Positions 10,401 to 22,312 of a stretch of DNA of 64,000 nt are shown here, piece by piece. A model generated the notes under the pieces. That model saw only the letters and a list, made by a program, of their open reading frames with translations, was not told the origin of the DNA and searched no databases. The translations under genes were made by a program, and so were the position numbers. Each line of letters begins with the position of its first letter. Position 1 is the stretch's first letter. The stretch comes from Stratiolaelaps scimitus. Its lineage: Eukaryota > Arthropoda > Arachnida > Mesostigmata > Laelapidae. The stretch is from positions 14,993,001 through 15,057,000 of the forward strand of contig JABWDB010000005.1 in assembly GCA_019614645.1 (NCBI GenBank), read 5' to 3'.

Positions 10401-13400
10401 AAGCAGCGGGCAGCCAACTCGCTCGCAGTTAGAGAAATGGCTCTTCGTGCGGGACAGCCCATGTTTGCGTTGGTTGGCTAGCAGGAGTCTTCGCCGCCAA
10501 CGTTTCGTCACCAGCGCAAACGCAACGCAGTACCGCTCGAAACGGAAGGAGGTTCACCGTGTCCCAGACGTTATTCGGAGCCTCACGATGCCGCCGATCC
10601 TAAATGCGAAACAGTGCTGCTGCTGCTGGTAGGAGCCTGTCGGGTGTGGGAGGCCCGAGGTCATCCTGGTTCCACCGAGCACTTGGCCTGTAGCGTAGTT
10701 TATGGAGCGACCTCTGTAGAACTCCGAGGTCTGTGGTGGTGGACCGCAGAGGAGGCGAGATATACAAAATAGGTGTTCGCGAACAGAGATGCTACCCTTC
10801 ATGCAGCATCCTTCTCGGAGTCAACTGTCGACCCGTGCCCAATTTCTTTTCTACGACGGCCCCTGTATCATGTGCGCTAGCCCCGCGCCTCCATTTTCAT
10901 GTCCACTTTACTTTAGCGACCATGGAAGAGACTGGCATTCCCTTATGCCCCGTGGTGCCATTTCATCGCATCCGCCATCTGCGGAAGTCACCGGTGTTAC
11001 CAGCGCATATATATATATATATATATATATGTGCTATAATACCGTGGTAGCAGCCACCGAACAGAGGGGCAAACACGGCGGGGTAGTAGGATCGGAGGTA
11101 TTCTACCTACTACCGTAATCAGCGGCAGCGTCAGCGGCAAGTCGCCATATCTACGGGGCTCTTCTCTACGGGCTACTTCTCTAGCGACCACCGCGTCCGC
11201 CCTATGCAGGTCGTAGCTCGAGCTCGTACACCCATACTCAAAGCGGGCAACGCCAAACGCAGCAGCAGCAGCACCGGACGGCGACTTGGGATGTTTCGGT
11301 TAGAGGCGCAGAATTTCAAATAGGTGCTAGGTAGCTCTAACCGGCGACCCGACTCGAGCTGGCTGAGTATGTACGAAGGTGGGCAGCTTGTAGGCCTGCT
11401 ACGCTTGCTCGGTAGGCCTTGGCCGAGTACCGGGTAGTAACGCTGGCTAGGCTGCGGACGCATGGCGCACTTGGCACACATCGCGCTTGACGCCCTCCGG
11501 GAATTGTGAAATATTTTCCCGCAGCTGAGCAGATTGTGCTCGGCACCGCAAAGTCCGCCGCGCTGCCGCGACGACGGCGCTGCTGCCTCTACAGCGGCGG
11601 TAGCGCCCATCGTTGCGGCCGCTGCAGGTAGACATTATATATCATACCTAGATGGGGCCTCGTTGGCTGGCTGGTGAGCAGCAGCGTACTGAAAAGCCAC
11701 TGAGTGTAACGGCAATAGAACTAGCAGTGTTCCAAGCTCGCGATGGTGGTAGGGCTGGTAGCCATGGCGTTGGCGGCGGCGGCAGCAGCAGCAGCAGCAA
11801 CCACAGGGATTGTGCCGCTCGTCACCCCGTACAGCGGAGCGCAAATGTAAACCCTCATTGAATTTAGTCAGCCTGAACAGAATGAGGTCGACGCGAAAGT
11901 CATGCTTGGGTCGAGAACGCCATGAAGCGCCGCTCGTATACACTTATGTAGATACATACATAAATACAAAACGCACAGTGGAAGGAGGAGTGCGCTGATC
12001 GCAGCGAAAAGAGAATTAGCGAGGCACCACACGAAGAAATAGTAAATAGACGGAGAGAGAGAGAGAGAGTATACGAGGCTACTCTGGATCTGTGCCCTAA
12101 TACGGAGGTGTGCTCACATCCTGCGGTAGATGCATTGTTGAATGACTTGTCACATTGTTACTCAACACAGTGGGTGATTGTGTCCCAATTCATCTTGGCT
12201 ATTAGTATTATCATTATCGTAATTTAATACGTCACTGAACGCCGTATGAGTCGGGGAAAGCTCTGTACCCTGCGGTGGTAAGTGACTCAGTGGTAGTTTC
12301 GTGTCATGATTCTCGTTGTGGCTGGATAGGGCAGCAGGCTACTAAATTAATCATGGATAATTTCGTCTGGTATACGTATCTATGTACCACATATGTTTGT
12401 GACATCGAGGAGGAGGAAGGACCGTCAAAAGAAGTGAAGCATGCATCATTGGAGATTATGATACAGTTCAAGTTCGTTCTTAAAAGTGTTATTATATTAT
12501 CGTTATTGTTGGTGTATCACTTGCAGATCTGTATGCTATAGCCGACGAATGACAGGTGGTGACAAATTTCGAAAATGATATTTGTTGTAAGTCACCGATA
12601 TAAGCGTTTTTATAAAAGCTAACGATAATAAAATCATATAATAATGATAATAATTGTTATTACTTTCACAGATGCTAACCATACGAAGTAGATTTTTCAT
12701 TTTTTGTCGATTTCTAGATTTGAACCTCTCTTCACAATTATTCGTGTATGTTCTCAATCACCTGAATCACATCGACTCGTCGAACAAAAAGTAAAACTTG
12801 TAATCATAGCAGAGACTAGGTGACATGAAAATAATTAAAAATATCAAATTTCTATTATTATAATTACGATCAGTAAACGGTATTATAATTTTTAATATGT
12901 TTATTATTATTGCTAAAATATTTCTTCCATTAATATTGTAGACCTCGTGATGTTCACATCGTCCAAATAAGCTTCGTGCTCCACTTTGCAGTCTTCTAAG
13001 GCTCATAATCTCGACGGTTATCCAAGGCCCATTAACGTCCTTGTGGTGTCCCGTCTCGTACACGATGTATTCTACATCTAGTGGAGGTCTCGGAGGGTTG
13101 AATAGTTAAAATGTGATATAGTCGTATAGAAACAGCAATAGAAGATTTAGGCGCAGACAACGATACCCGGCGCGTTCGCCACGCCTGAATAGCTTGATGC
13201 TGGCTGCCGTCGTGTTCATTACAAGACGGATGACGCGCTGACGCGGTGATTACGTGATCAGTGCTACGCTTACGTGTGACACGTGTGGCGATGACCGCCG
13301 AACGAGGCTGCCGAAGAGGGTATGCCATACTCCGTGGACATGCTGTTCACGGTACGTTCTTCGGCTTCAATTCATGGCTTTGTGCCACTTCGCACTCGAG

Positions 13401-16400
13401 TTGCAGCAGCAGCAGCAGGTCATTACTACGCACAAATGTAATCTCAGCGCCTCGTGGCACAAGCCACGATCAGGCGATTTTTAAATTCGGGCCAATGCGG
13501 GACTGACCGATCAGGTAAATCCACTAAAGAAAACATCAGTATGAGCACGTCAAGGAAGTATGACAGAATACGCTTTACGTGACATCCCACACTCGCAGTG
13601 TTCTTGCATTATACTAAATATGATAGAATGACGTGGTTAATCGAAGCGACGAGTAACTCTCATATGACGCAAATGCTGGGCCAACTGTGGCCGGTCAGTC
13701 GAGAGCTCGAAACTTTAGCTCTGACCGGTTGGCGGAGGGCAGTGGCTTCTCAACTCAACCCTAACGGATGGTGGGGTTCTACGGGGGCCTTATGTCAATC
13801 GAGTCCTTCCATTACAATAAGTGGGCCCTGCCCCCTCACGGCCTATGCGTACATTCGAAACACCTTTCGAAAAGCAGCGGATCCACCGTTTCCTGCTCAC
13901 AGTAGTCTACGAGGACGACAAGACGAGATGGGTCATCTAGATCGACGATGACCAACTCACGACGAATGAACAATAGTATCGTATTATAAGTTGGTAGTAA
14001 TAGATGTTGCATTTCGCTGCTATGCTCGATGTGTCGATTTATGTAGAAGGAAGGCTAGTTTTATCAATAATATCGGAAACAAATACACGAAGGCAGAGGA
14101 GAACAGTGCTTCTGGGTACAGGGGACAGGGGGCCGCTGGAACGTCGTTCGAGACAAATATGATGACGCTTTCGCTCGATACAAAGTATCATATAATGACA
14201 CACACACACATAGAAAACGTATGCATTTCATTCGAAGGACAATCATTTTGGGCACACTTTCACTATTTATTTTACATACGTGCTCATACTTAATTTGCAG
14301 TCAGATTCACCTGTCTGAGCATTGATATAGGAATAATATAGAATAGCATGTCGACGAGTATTTCTGTTGCTTTGATGATTTTTGGGGCAATCGTATACGA
14401 GTTTTGACTAAAATACAATAAATACCAGATGTATATATATATATAGATATATCGCTTGTCAAAAAAACATGATAAATGTCAGATGAGTGACGAAACGATG
14501 GATGTATCCTGATTGACGCGAGTCCTTTAGATAAAAGTCAAACCAACTGTGTCAATGGGTAGCGTGAATTTTCCGAATCGGCAATTAAAAGAAGCCTACA
14601 CCGTAGTGTAACAACGTTCGATTTAATCTAACAACCCGTCATTGGCGATTTGAAACTTCAATCATTCAATAAAAATATGCTTCCAGTCGAAAGGAATCGA
14701 AGCGCGAAGTATCATATTTTCTATCCAGCTAGCCAGCAACCGTCTTGTCAGAGCAATGCTCATCCGAACTTTTTCTTCTAAGAGCAAAACCAATAAACAG
14801 CAAGCGTTTGATTGACGACACGTTCTATCCGTACATCGGCAGCTAACATGTCACTGAAACAGATCTGTGGCGGCAATCGGTGGAGCAATTGATACCGATG
14901 ATGCTACCCCAGATAGACGCAACATAAAAACATAAATAAAAAAAAATGAATGCAACTCAAAGCAGAACCAACAATGACAGCTGTCGCCGCCAAGGCCAAC
15001 ACGCCTTGTAATAAATAGCATTCGCGGGGGCGCTACGAGATACAGTTAAAAGGTTTTTTAAAGAAAAATGAGCGCAGGACACGCGAGCCTCAAGCGTGAG
15101 GCAAACGAGCAGTGCCCCTCCCCGTCCCACCGAAACGACCCGATCCAAACGAACTGAAGCTGCGAACCACCATAACACTGAGGCTCAAGTGGATGAACAA
15201 CAGGGATGACAAATTGTGCACACTGACTTGGTCTAGAAGCGACAATTTCTGTGGCATTTGGTACAGCATCGGGATAAACGACCTTAAGAGCACCTTAATG
15301 AAGGGGATAAAAGTGTAAGAGAGAGAGAGCGAGCGAGCGATGTAATGACAATGAAGTTGCCCTGCAGATGAAAGGTATGAGATATCATAGTGCCACCCAA
15401 ATAGAATAAGGCAGGTTTCCTGAACACAAAGGCGCACGCAATTGTCAGCAATGCTACGTATGAACAGGACGCAACAATGATTCATTAAGCTTCCCGGACC
15501 CTGTTGAATGTCCATTTTCCAAAGACAGCTCTTTTGATGTCGAACTTCTTTGCTGCCTGCTTCGAGGCAGAGCTGTCGATGGTCGTAGTGAATTCCGCGT
15601 TGGGAAATTATCATGATGAAATCGGTCACTGAGGAAATGACATTTCAAAGGACCCTGAACCAGGATTTTGTTTTTTTGGTGAAGGTCAACAAAAGCGCGA
15701 AGGTTTCATATATACGTGAAAAGGAGCACCCTCAAGCGCCGCCAGCTCCAAGCCATTCTTCTATAATACGTCGAATATGATAGCATGCCCCTTGTGACGT
15801 CGAGAGGGGGCGACAATCTTAACCTGACCTGTCAAATATCGGAAAATAGCTCGATATGTTTTTGCCTTCGAATAGTTGGGCGTAGATGTTGAGAAAAACG
15901 CATTTTTCATTCAGAGCTTAAAGGCCTGGCCACAGGGAGGACCAGTGGCTTGTCGAAATAGCTTGACCTCTACCTAGAACCCTATATCAAGTACGCGACG
16001 TATTCGGAATGTTTCCCACTCAGCTATGGAGTGGATTTCACTTAGGCGCCGTCCTCGCTGCTTTGCATGTATGCTAAAAGTTAACTGCAAATAATAACTC
16101 GCCGAACGTCAAAGGTTACTATTTATTGCACTTCACTTTGTGGCGCCAAAGCGGTGACGTCAATAGTGGACAGGCTTGCCACCGGCGGCGACGCCACATT
16201 CGGAAACTGGGAAAATCTTCGTTACCGACATGCACGCAGTTGTCTCTGAGGAGATGGAAAGTGCCCAATCACTCCCCGCCCCAGCTGGGCGCGTCTGCTA
16301 GATTCTCTAATCCGTGATTAGCAGTCACGCGCTGTGTCAGTACGCTGACGTCCGTCCATACGAGGCAACGAGTACAAAAATGGCTTTTCCTAATTGACTC

Positions 16401-16850
16401 GACGCTGCAATGCGCCATTTTTATATTTCGTTGTGAACGTCAGAACGAGAGAAATCAAGAGTTAGTCACACAAGCATTAGCTCAACGTTGACGAATGAGC
16501 TGCCGGACTAGGAGGATTTTTATGCTGAACGAGTATGCTCTTTGCTCCATGTGAACTGCTATTGCATTCTTTATAGAATGCTGGTTGGGGTGGATGTTGA
16601 CTTTCGATAGGGAACCAATGTGCTGAGTATAAAGCATAGTGCATGTGAGGCGAAGGTGTATATGCATACAGAACGCGCGCGGTGAGGGTCGCTTCAGGCT
16701 TTTAGATAGAGTGGAGTAGACTAGGTACGGTCGAAGTTCGAGTTTTATTAGAAGGCACCTTGCGTGACCCTTCGTCTGAAAGATGATGCCTGGAAGAGGG
16801 CCGCTCCGCGACTTTTCAGCCAACTCGGTGTACAAGATGTACCATTTTTG
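7486..16850. other. Gene-poor spacer; no recognisable gene
   Basis: I find no protein family, RNA gene or complete transposon here. Open frames at 8999-9514 (minus), 13598-13951 (plus), 15090-15629 (minus) and 16482-17018 (minus) give translations without family motifs and with odd composition. Simple repeats include (AT)n at 11007-11030, (GA)n at about 12053-12070, a CAG run at about 13404-13418 and (AT)n near 14433-14448. Exons of a long gene could hide here, but I cannot support any. Confidence 0.5.
10300..12000. other. GC/CpG-rich patch with CAG/GGC triplet runs, possible promoter or 5' exon region
   Basis: Compared with its flanks this stretch is rich in CG dinucleotides and carries a GGC/GCA repeat at about 11770-11800 and an (AT)12 tract at 11007-11030. 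Overlapping open frames on both strands (for example 10789-11118 plus and 11173-11610 minus) are what GC-rich DNA yields by chance, and none resembles a known protein. It may be the 5' end of an unrecognised gene, in either direction. Confidence 0.3.
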
Positions 16851-16859
16851 ATGACTTTT

Positions 16860-17195
16860 TGCCATGAATTGGACGTTATTTATTGAAAGATCCTGCTGGA
16901 TATTTTCCTTAGGTTCGGCGATGGTAGCGGGCTTACGCCGCTCTCTAAAACCGCCAGAGGAAAAAGTCCATCGCTGTGGACCATGGGCAGGAGGTGTCAT
17001 TGGTATCACAGTATTCATTCGATGAAATAGTGATCAGTGATAGCTTCCGCCCAATGTTGACGGTCTTCCTGTGGCCAAAACGTACTCAGTTATACTTGGA
17101 CAACACGTCGTTCCAACAGAACGGTGCGACCTGCCACGCTGCAGGCTCCACAATCGAGCTGCTCAGGAGAGGTGTGCTCCAGAAAGCAGATCCGT
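16860..17195 (+). mobile_element. Mariner-type transposase remnant
   Basis: Plus-strand frames give, in order, RRSLKPPEEKVHRCGPWAGGVIG, then after a frameshift EIVISDSFRPMLTVFLWPK, then after a few residues FQQNGATCHAAGSTIELLR. These correspond to the conserved mariner transposase stretch in which the pattern GVIGPYFF, then YRAMLNDFLWP, then FQQDGATCHTA leads to the DNA-binding catalytic aspartate. Here the catalytic Asp codon is AAC (Asn) at 17120-17122 and the frame is broken, so the element is inactive. The N-terminal helix-turn-helix part and the third catalytic residue are not found, and I see no terminal inverted repeats. Flanks are ordinary AT-rich DNA. Confidence 0.75.
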
Positions 17196-17518
17196 TCAGG
17201 GTGAAACAACAACAATGATGATGATCACGATGTCGCTGAGAATCCAGCAAACAGCGAATAATACATCTTTCTCTCTGCAATATCCACGGAGAATTACTAT
17301 GAGAGAATCCCATCGAAGCCTGAATCCCACACGCAACACCGAAGGACCAAAACCGCAATTGTTCCACAAAGGAGGACAACAATAGTAATAATAATAATAA
17401 TAATAACGATAATAGGAATACCAACACTATTAATAGTAACATATGGCATATATGTATGCTTGACTAATCGTCACATGAGCATAATCTTGATAGCACTTCA
17501 ATCCAGGGCTTTATTTGT

Positions 17519-17764
17519 CTACTTTATTTCTTGTGGTTCGTCCTCTTCCCCTTGAAAATCATCGTCTAAACATTGGCGACATGTAAATTCGTATTCGTCG
17601 TCAGGCCAGCAAAAGCTTGGAGAGGGCCGCGTTAACGACAGATGAGTAATACAAAGTGAAGGGCGTGCAGGGGAAGTCGCGGGTGGGTTCGCGGTAGCCA
17701 AAGCTGCTGCGACGACGGTGGTGGTGGCGCCGGTGGGGTGCGATGCCTTTGTGGCCGGCGGCAT
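17519..17764 (-). CDS. Possible terminal exon of an unrecognised protein (acidic C-terminus)
   Basis: The frame from ATG at 17764 ends in a stretch of Asp/Glu-rich sequence (DDEYEF, then DDDFQGEEDEPQEIK) followed by TAG. Two AATAAA motifs sit at the very end and just past the stop on the same strand, as in a compact 3' UTR. A TTTTATAG|C just before the ATG could be a splice acceptor, so this may be a last exon rather than a whole gene. The first half is low-complexity Ala/Thr/Pro. No family is recognised, and it may be spurious. Confidence 0.2.
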   Translation of the reverse strand: MPPATKASHPTGATTTVVAAALATANPPATSPARPSLCITHLSLTRPSPSFCWPDDEYEFTCRQCLDDDFQGEEDEPQEIK

Positions 17765-17899
17765 TGATGGCCGCTATAAAACATTAACTGCTCTCTTAAG
17801 GGCCTCAAGCTTTTCAACCACGTGGCTGAATGGGAGGACGGCCTTCTGCTACCGGGTCGGTGGCCTTCTCGCCGCGCGCTGCTAATATAATACAACAAC

Positions 17900-20800
17900 A
17901 GTTACCAAATTGCCTCTCATTTCAGTGGGCCGCTTTCTGCTCGCGGTCGCCTCCTCAGCTAAGAACAAGTCTGGCGGCTCTCGCTGGCGCAAGCGTTCCT
18001 TAGCGCATTGTACCCTATGTACGACGCAAAACATGTGTTGAGTGAGCTACATAGCTGTGAACCAGCTGTGTAGGCCAGCTGCGTTGTAGGCAGTAGCTGT
18101 TCAGGCGGTGTTTGGTCGCTCGCAGTGTTGTGACGTAGTTTAAGGGCAAATGAGACTGCTGAGAAGCTTACGATTTGTGCGGCTAAGAGTGCCGCTGAGG
18201 GGTGCTTAACATGCGTCTAATCGTACCCTGAGGTGCGTTTGTAAATAACGAAAATAAATGAATAAATATGCTAAAGTCGTTAGGTCAGGTAGCGGTACCA
18301 TAACAAAGGGACGCCACTCCATTGAATAAAAAGTGAATTATTTTTAACGAAATTTTAAACATACTCTAATACATGGATTTAGGAGTTCTTGTGGCGTAGG
18401 AAATGGAACCACAGTAGGAAGAGGGCGGACGAACTTCAAGCATATAGACTGATGCGTATTTTCACAATTGTTCTTTAGATCTATCTAGGCATTTACTTCA
18501 TTAGGTAAAATACTCACATACCCAAAAGTGGATACGCGCAGATCGGGAATCTCTCATGGAAATCGCGATAACAATTTTGACATCACCTTCCCGCGGGCCG
18601 AGCTGAGCCGAGCTGGTCTCGAATGTCTAGCATCCGTCTACCGGATTCGGTCTAGCAGAATTATTGTCGGCCATTGAGCTGGATGCAACCGCTCCTGTTG
18701 AATCTCCCTTTTTCCAAAAGATTTCTTCTATATATGTACATAACGCGGTATTCTGCTAGCGCGCGAAAAGTCGGCAGAAAGGATTTATGCCTTGCTTGAT
18801 ATGGACGTGCTTAACGAATGGACTCTTCCTGTCTTTCCTTCGATTTTGCACCCCCCAAACATCACACGGCTTCGTCCGATTACCTTAATACCAGATTGGA
18901 TGGTGCGGCCGGGTCGCAGGTGCAAGAACTTTTCATCGGCTCCGCCAACGAGGAGAAACCTTCCGGCCAGACTGCTCCCCCTTCCAATTATGCTGATATC
19001 TATTTCACTGGTTTGGTCTTCTTGGCCGTATATCCTAAACAGGTGATCTGATTCAACTGGGCTCTCATTTTCACCTCTCTGCCGCAGTCGATTGAATACA
19101 ATCTATCCAGTGATGATCGATCGCATCGACGATGGCCAAGATATAAAGCTAATCGCTCTCGCTCAAGCTTATGGTCAGCATGCGTGCTCTGAACTCAACT
19201 GTTCGGTATAGATGTGATAGGTGCTTAGAAATGTGCGCTTACTGTGTTCACATATTGTGTGATATAGATATAAAGCACCCAGACCCAATAACGGGATATC
19301 CGGAGACCTCTTAGGGATGCACGACGGTCCACTTTCAATCGAGGCGCATTGCTGCTTGAAATCCTTCGATTCGGGTCTCCCGCGATGGTATTCAAGGGGA
19401 TTTCCACGACCCCAGTAGCCTCCTCCTCCCGGTAGGTATAGTCGCTGGATCTTGCGAAAGCACCTGTAACTGTTTCCTACTTGGCTTGAAAAATAAAATT
19501 AAAGCTTGGACCCTATCCGACACAAGAGTTCATCTACGATAGTTAGGCCTTTCCCATTCGGCGAGATACATAAACACAGGATTCGCAAGATGTGAAACTG
19601 GTATTGCTCGAGTTAAAAGCAGAGGGAGACATTTTACTGCTTCTATGAAAGGGGCCTCCCTCCTTTAGCACTGTCCATTATTATAGATATTTTTCTTCTG
19701 TTTTAGAATCGATCCCAGTGGGATATCTCAGTCTCAGCATGAGAGGAAACTTAGTCGACTGTTTAGCTAATTCTCAATAGCCAGTCCGTGAAGAGCATAA
19801 GTGTTACTGATTTCGCTTTCGTAAATACATGACTATTTTCCATGTCTATTTCCACCAATACATGTACACATTATCCGTCCAAACGACTTAGTAAAGTAGA
19901 TTTTTTTGACTGCATTTTCGCCGCAGACGAGCTATAACTTTGTTTGGAGAGTTTGAAAAAGTTTCTGGTTAACGGAAATCGAAGGTGCGACGGAGCGTTA
20001 ACCTTCCTTCCCGACGGAGGCTAGATATCTCCCTCCAGCAGGGCTCCAGACATTCTAATCTTCCATCAAGTCGTCTCACTTTGGTCTATTTGCGTCACCG
20101 GGTTTGTTGGGGCTGCTTACATCAAAAGGAAATGATAGGCTACTCGTACAATGTAAGATGGAGTAGCCCATGTAGTATTCGATTGTTTCACAAGCCTGCG
20201 ACGAGCCTGCTAACACGTGAGCGTAAATGAAGGCAACCATAGTGACGATTTCAATTCGAGTTACGAGCTAAAATAAAAGTCGTAGCTGACATCGAACAAG
20301 GACTCTAACGAAACGATCAGGCAAAGGGGTCGATATTGAAGTCGAGCTAGTAATGGCAACGCACGCAGCGTTAACGGCCCGTTATCAGCGAGAAGCAGAA
20401 ATTCGGTGAGCCTCCCCATCAATTTGATTATCCTTTTGTGCTAGATAATGGTTTCACGTGATCAATAACCATACTATGCAGTTTCTCCCAGTAAGACGTC
20501 TGCGGCCTATCAGTGGCTGGCCTTACCACAACGTTATCATTTAATTAATCCGATTGCATGCTACAGCGATATATAGTCCAATAGTGGTCTGAAAGAGTAT
20601 GTGCGCATGGTTCCTTGTGGAGACAAATGCCGTCCTCGGTTCGACTCGAGTCACGGCGCCGTGGGCAATTTTGGGAACTAATTTATAAAGTGTGAGTTAT
20701 TTTCATCATTCACATGATGTGAATAGCAAATTCAAAACGCAGAATTATTGTCTCACCAAATCTCGTCCTAAGACTACTTCATCAAGAAAGCTGATGATTT

Positions 20801-22129
20801 GCGCAAATGTTGTAGAAATGCTCCCTCGATATAATCACCACGTTCATATCGGTTGTGTCGACGCTTTTTTTATCGGATTCAATTGGCAGTTGTGATATAA
20901 ATGTGGCAGCACACCACAGGCTGATAGATATTTGGACGGCAGTGTCTTTAGCCAAGCTCTGATATTATGAACCTATCAACAACTGAAATAGCGAGCCACA
21001 CAGAGAACAAGTGAGCTCATTAGTCTAGTGCTATTCGCTTTCATTTCGCTCTGTCCACCATAATGACTAATTAACCAACAGATTGAGCCGCCCAACAGAT
21101 TGAGAGATACCCTTTTTTTAGGCGTTAGGAAGGATCTCGTAAGTATCCACTTTCTCAGACCGGACAGATCGTCTCTTGTGATCGAATTGGAGGCAATTTC
21201 CAGGGCGGCTGTTGCCTCCAACACCAAATCCCAGAAGGTCCGAGACTGACGAAGGGAGAGCAAACTGTTCTAACCACGTTCGACCATCGGGAGAGGTCTA
21301 TGTCCTCTCGAGAAGCAAAGCCAAGGAGAACCAGCCAATCCGAAGAGTGTGAAGAATTTTTTCGCCTCCGTCGAAATGCCCCTCCATGGCGTCAAGCTAA
21401 AGGAACCACTCGAGCATTAGTGTTAGCTATGACCTGGTCAGGCAGAGGGCGTAACTTTTTTAACTCCGAGGTAGACACGAAAGAACGTGGGGACAGACAA
21501 AGTCCTAAGAAGAAACTCCACTGTGAGGAAGAGAGCAGGTGGTCGACAATAGTGACGGTGGACAGATACGTTCAGTCGAGGTACAATTTCCTAGAATAGA
21601 ACAAATCCATTGGGCGTAACGAAGAAAAGGATGAGCCATAATCTGGCGCAGGTCCGAATCAGTCAACAGTTGTAATAAGTGATAACACAAGCGACGGTCG
21701 AAAATCCCTGAAGTTTCCATTCAGCGCAACGTTAAATATGGACTAAGGTTGGAGTTACTCAACAGTAGGCGCTATGCGTTAACAGTTCCGGCTCACGACA
21801 GCTGAGACCGAAATTTAGCCTTGAAAGACGTGGTGGATTGGTTATGCAAGTGAATGTCGTTTAGCTTAACGGACTGCGCTGTGAGAAAATCTAAATCAAT
21901 TATATTACTGTTATCAGTATTATAAGTAATGTTCAAATAATTCTACCAGTTCTGGTGGAACTCCAAAGTGCAAGAAATTTCGGGCTTATTCAAGCTCTAT
22001 CACGTGATAGGCACTGGCGCGCTACGCCTCCTTTAGGAGGCTCATATAATTGACCTGGACAGACAAAATGCCGGACTTCGAACAGGCTGCAACGCTATAG
22101 GTGGGATCCTAAAAAATAAATTCTCCGTG
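17900..22129. other. Gene-poor spacer; one weak exon candidate
   Basis: No known gene, RNA or transposon is recognised, apart from the weak exon candidate at 18818-19042. The frames at 20976-21263 (minus) and 21300-21599 (plus) look non-random in places but match no family I can name. Confidence 0.5.
18818..19042 (+). CDS. Weak candidate coding exon, unrecognised
   Basis: An ATG at 18818 opens a 75-codon frame with balanced composition (contains GSQVQELFIGSANEEK and NYADIYFTGLVFLAVYPKQ). It closes at CAG|GTGATC, a fair splice donor, leaving the reading frame in phase 0. Without the splice the frame stops two codons later. No acceptor-matched partner exon or family is recognised. It could be a first coding exon or chance. 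Confidence 0.2.
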
Positions 22130-22312
22130 CTGACGCACAGCTAATATTTAACGTCCACGGTACTGCTTTCGGCATTGCTCCATAAGACGGACCCCTTCAA
22201 AGGCAAGTGTGCAACGGTGGGGAACGAACCCGGGCACCTGCGTGTCTCCTCCGATTGCAAGGCGCACCCGAGCGCACTACGCCACCGGGCTCGGCTATAT
22301 GTCGGACACTGG
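22130..22312 (-). mobile_element. tRNA-derived SINE, near full length, with A and B boxes
   Basis: Read on the minus strand, the element begins with a tRNA-like head: A box TGGCGTAGTGC (plus-strand positions ~22275-22286), then GGGTTCGTTCCCC as B box (22219-22231). It then runs through TTGCCTTTGAAGGGGTCCGTCTTATGGAGCAATGCC, a sequence here split by position: TTGCCTTTGAAGGGG, then GTCTTATGGAGCAATGCC. The body follows (ACCGTGGACGTTAAAT, stem-loop AGCTGTGCGTCAGC) and a short T-rich 3' end. A and B boxes are RNA polymerase III promoter elements, as in tRNA genes; the head lacks a full cloverleaf. The body links this head to the many headless copies in the window. Confidence 0.75.

Noticed and set aside
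15090..15629. 179-aa minus-strand open frame
   Set aside because: It spans a GAGA/GAGC simple repeat; the translation is rich in Ser/Leu/Cys with no family features.
16482..17018. 178-aa minus-strand open frame
   Set aside because: Its right part is antisense to the mariner transposase remnant, so at least that portion is a shadow.
22130..22312. Genuine tRNA gene
   Set aside because: A and B boxes are present, but the sequence does not fold into a complete cloverleaf and continues into a repeated body; SINE is the better call.
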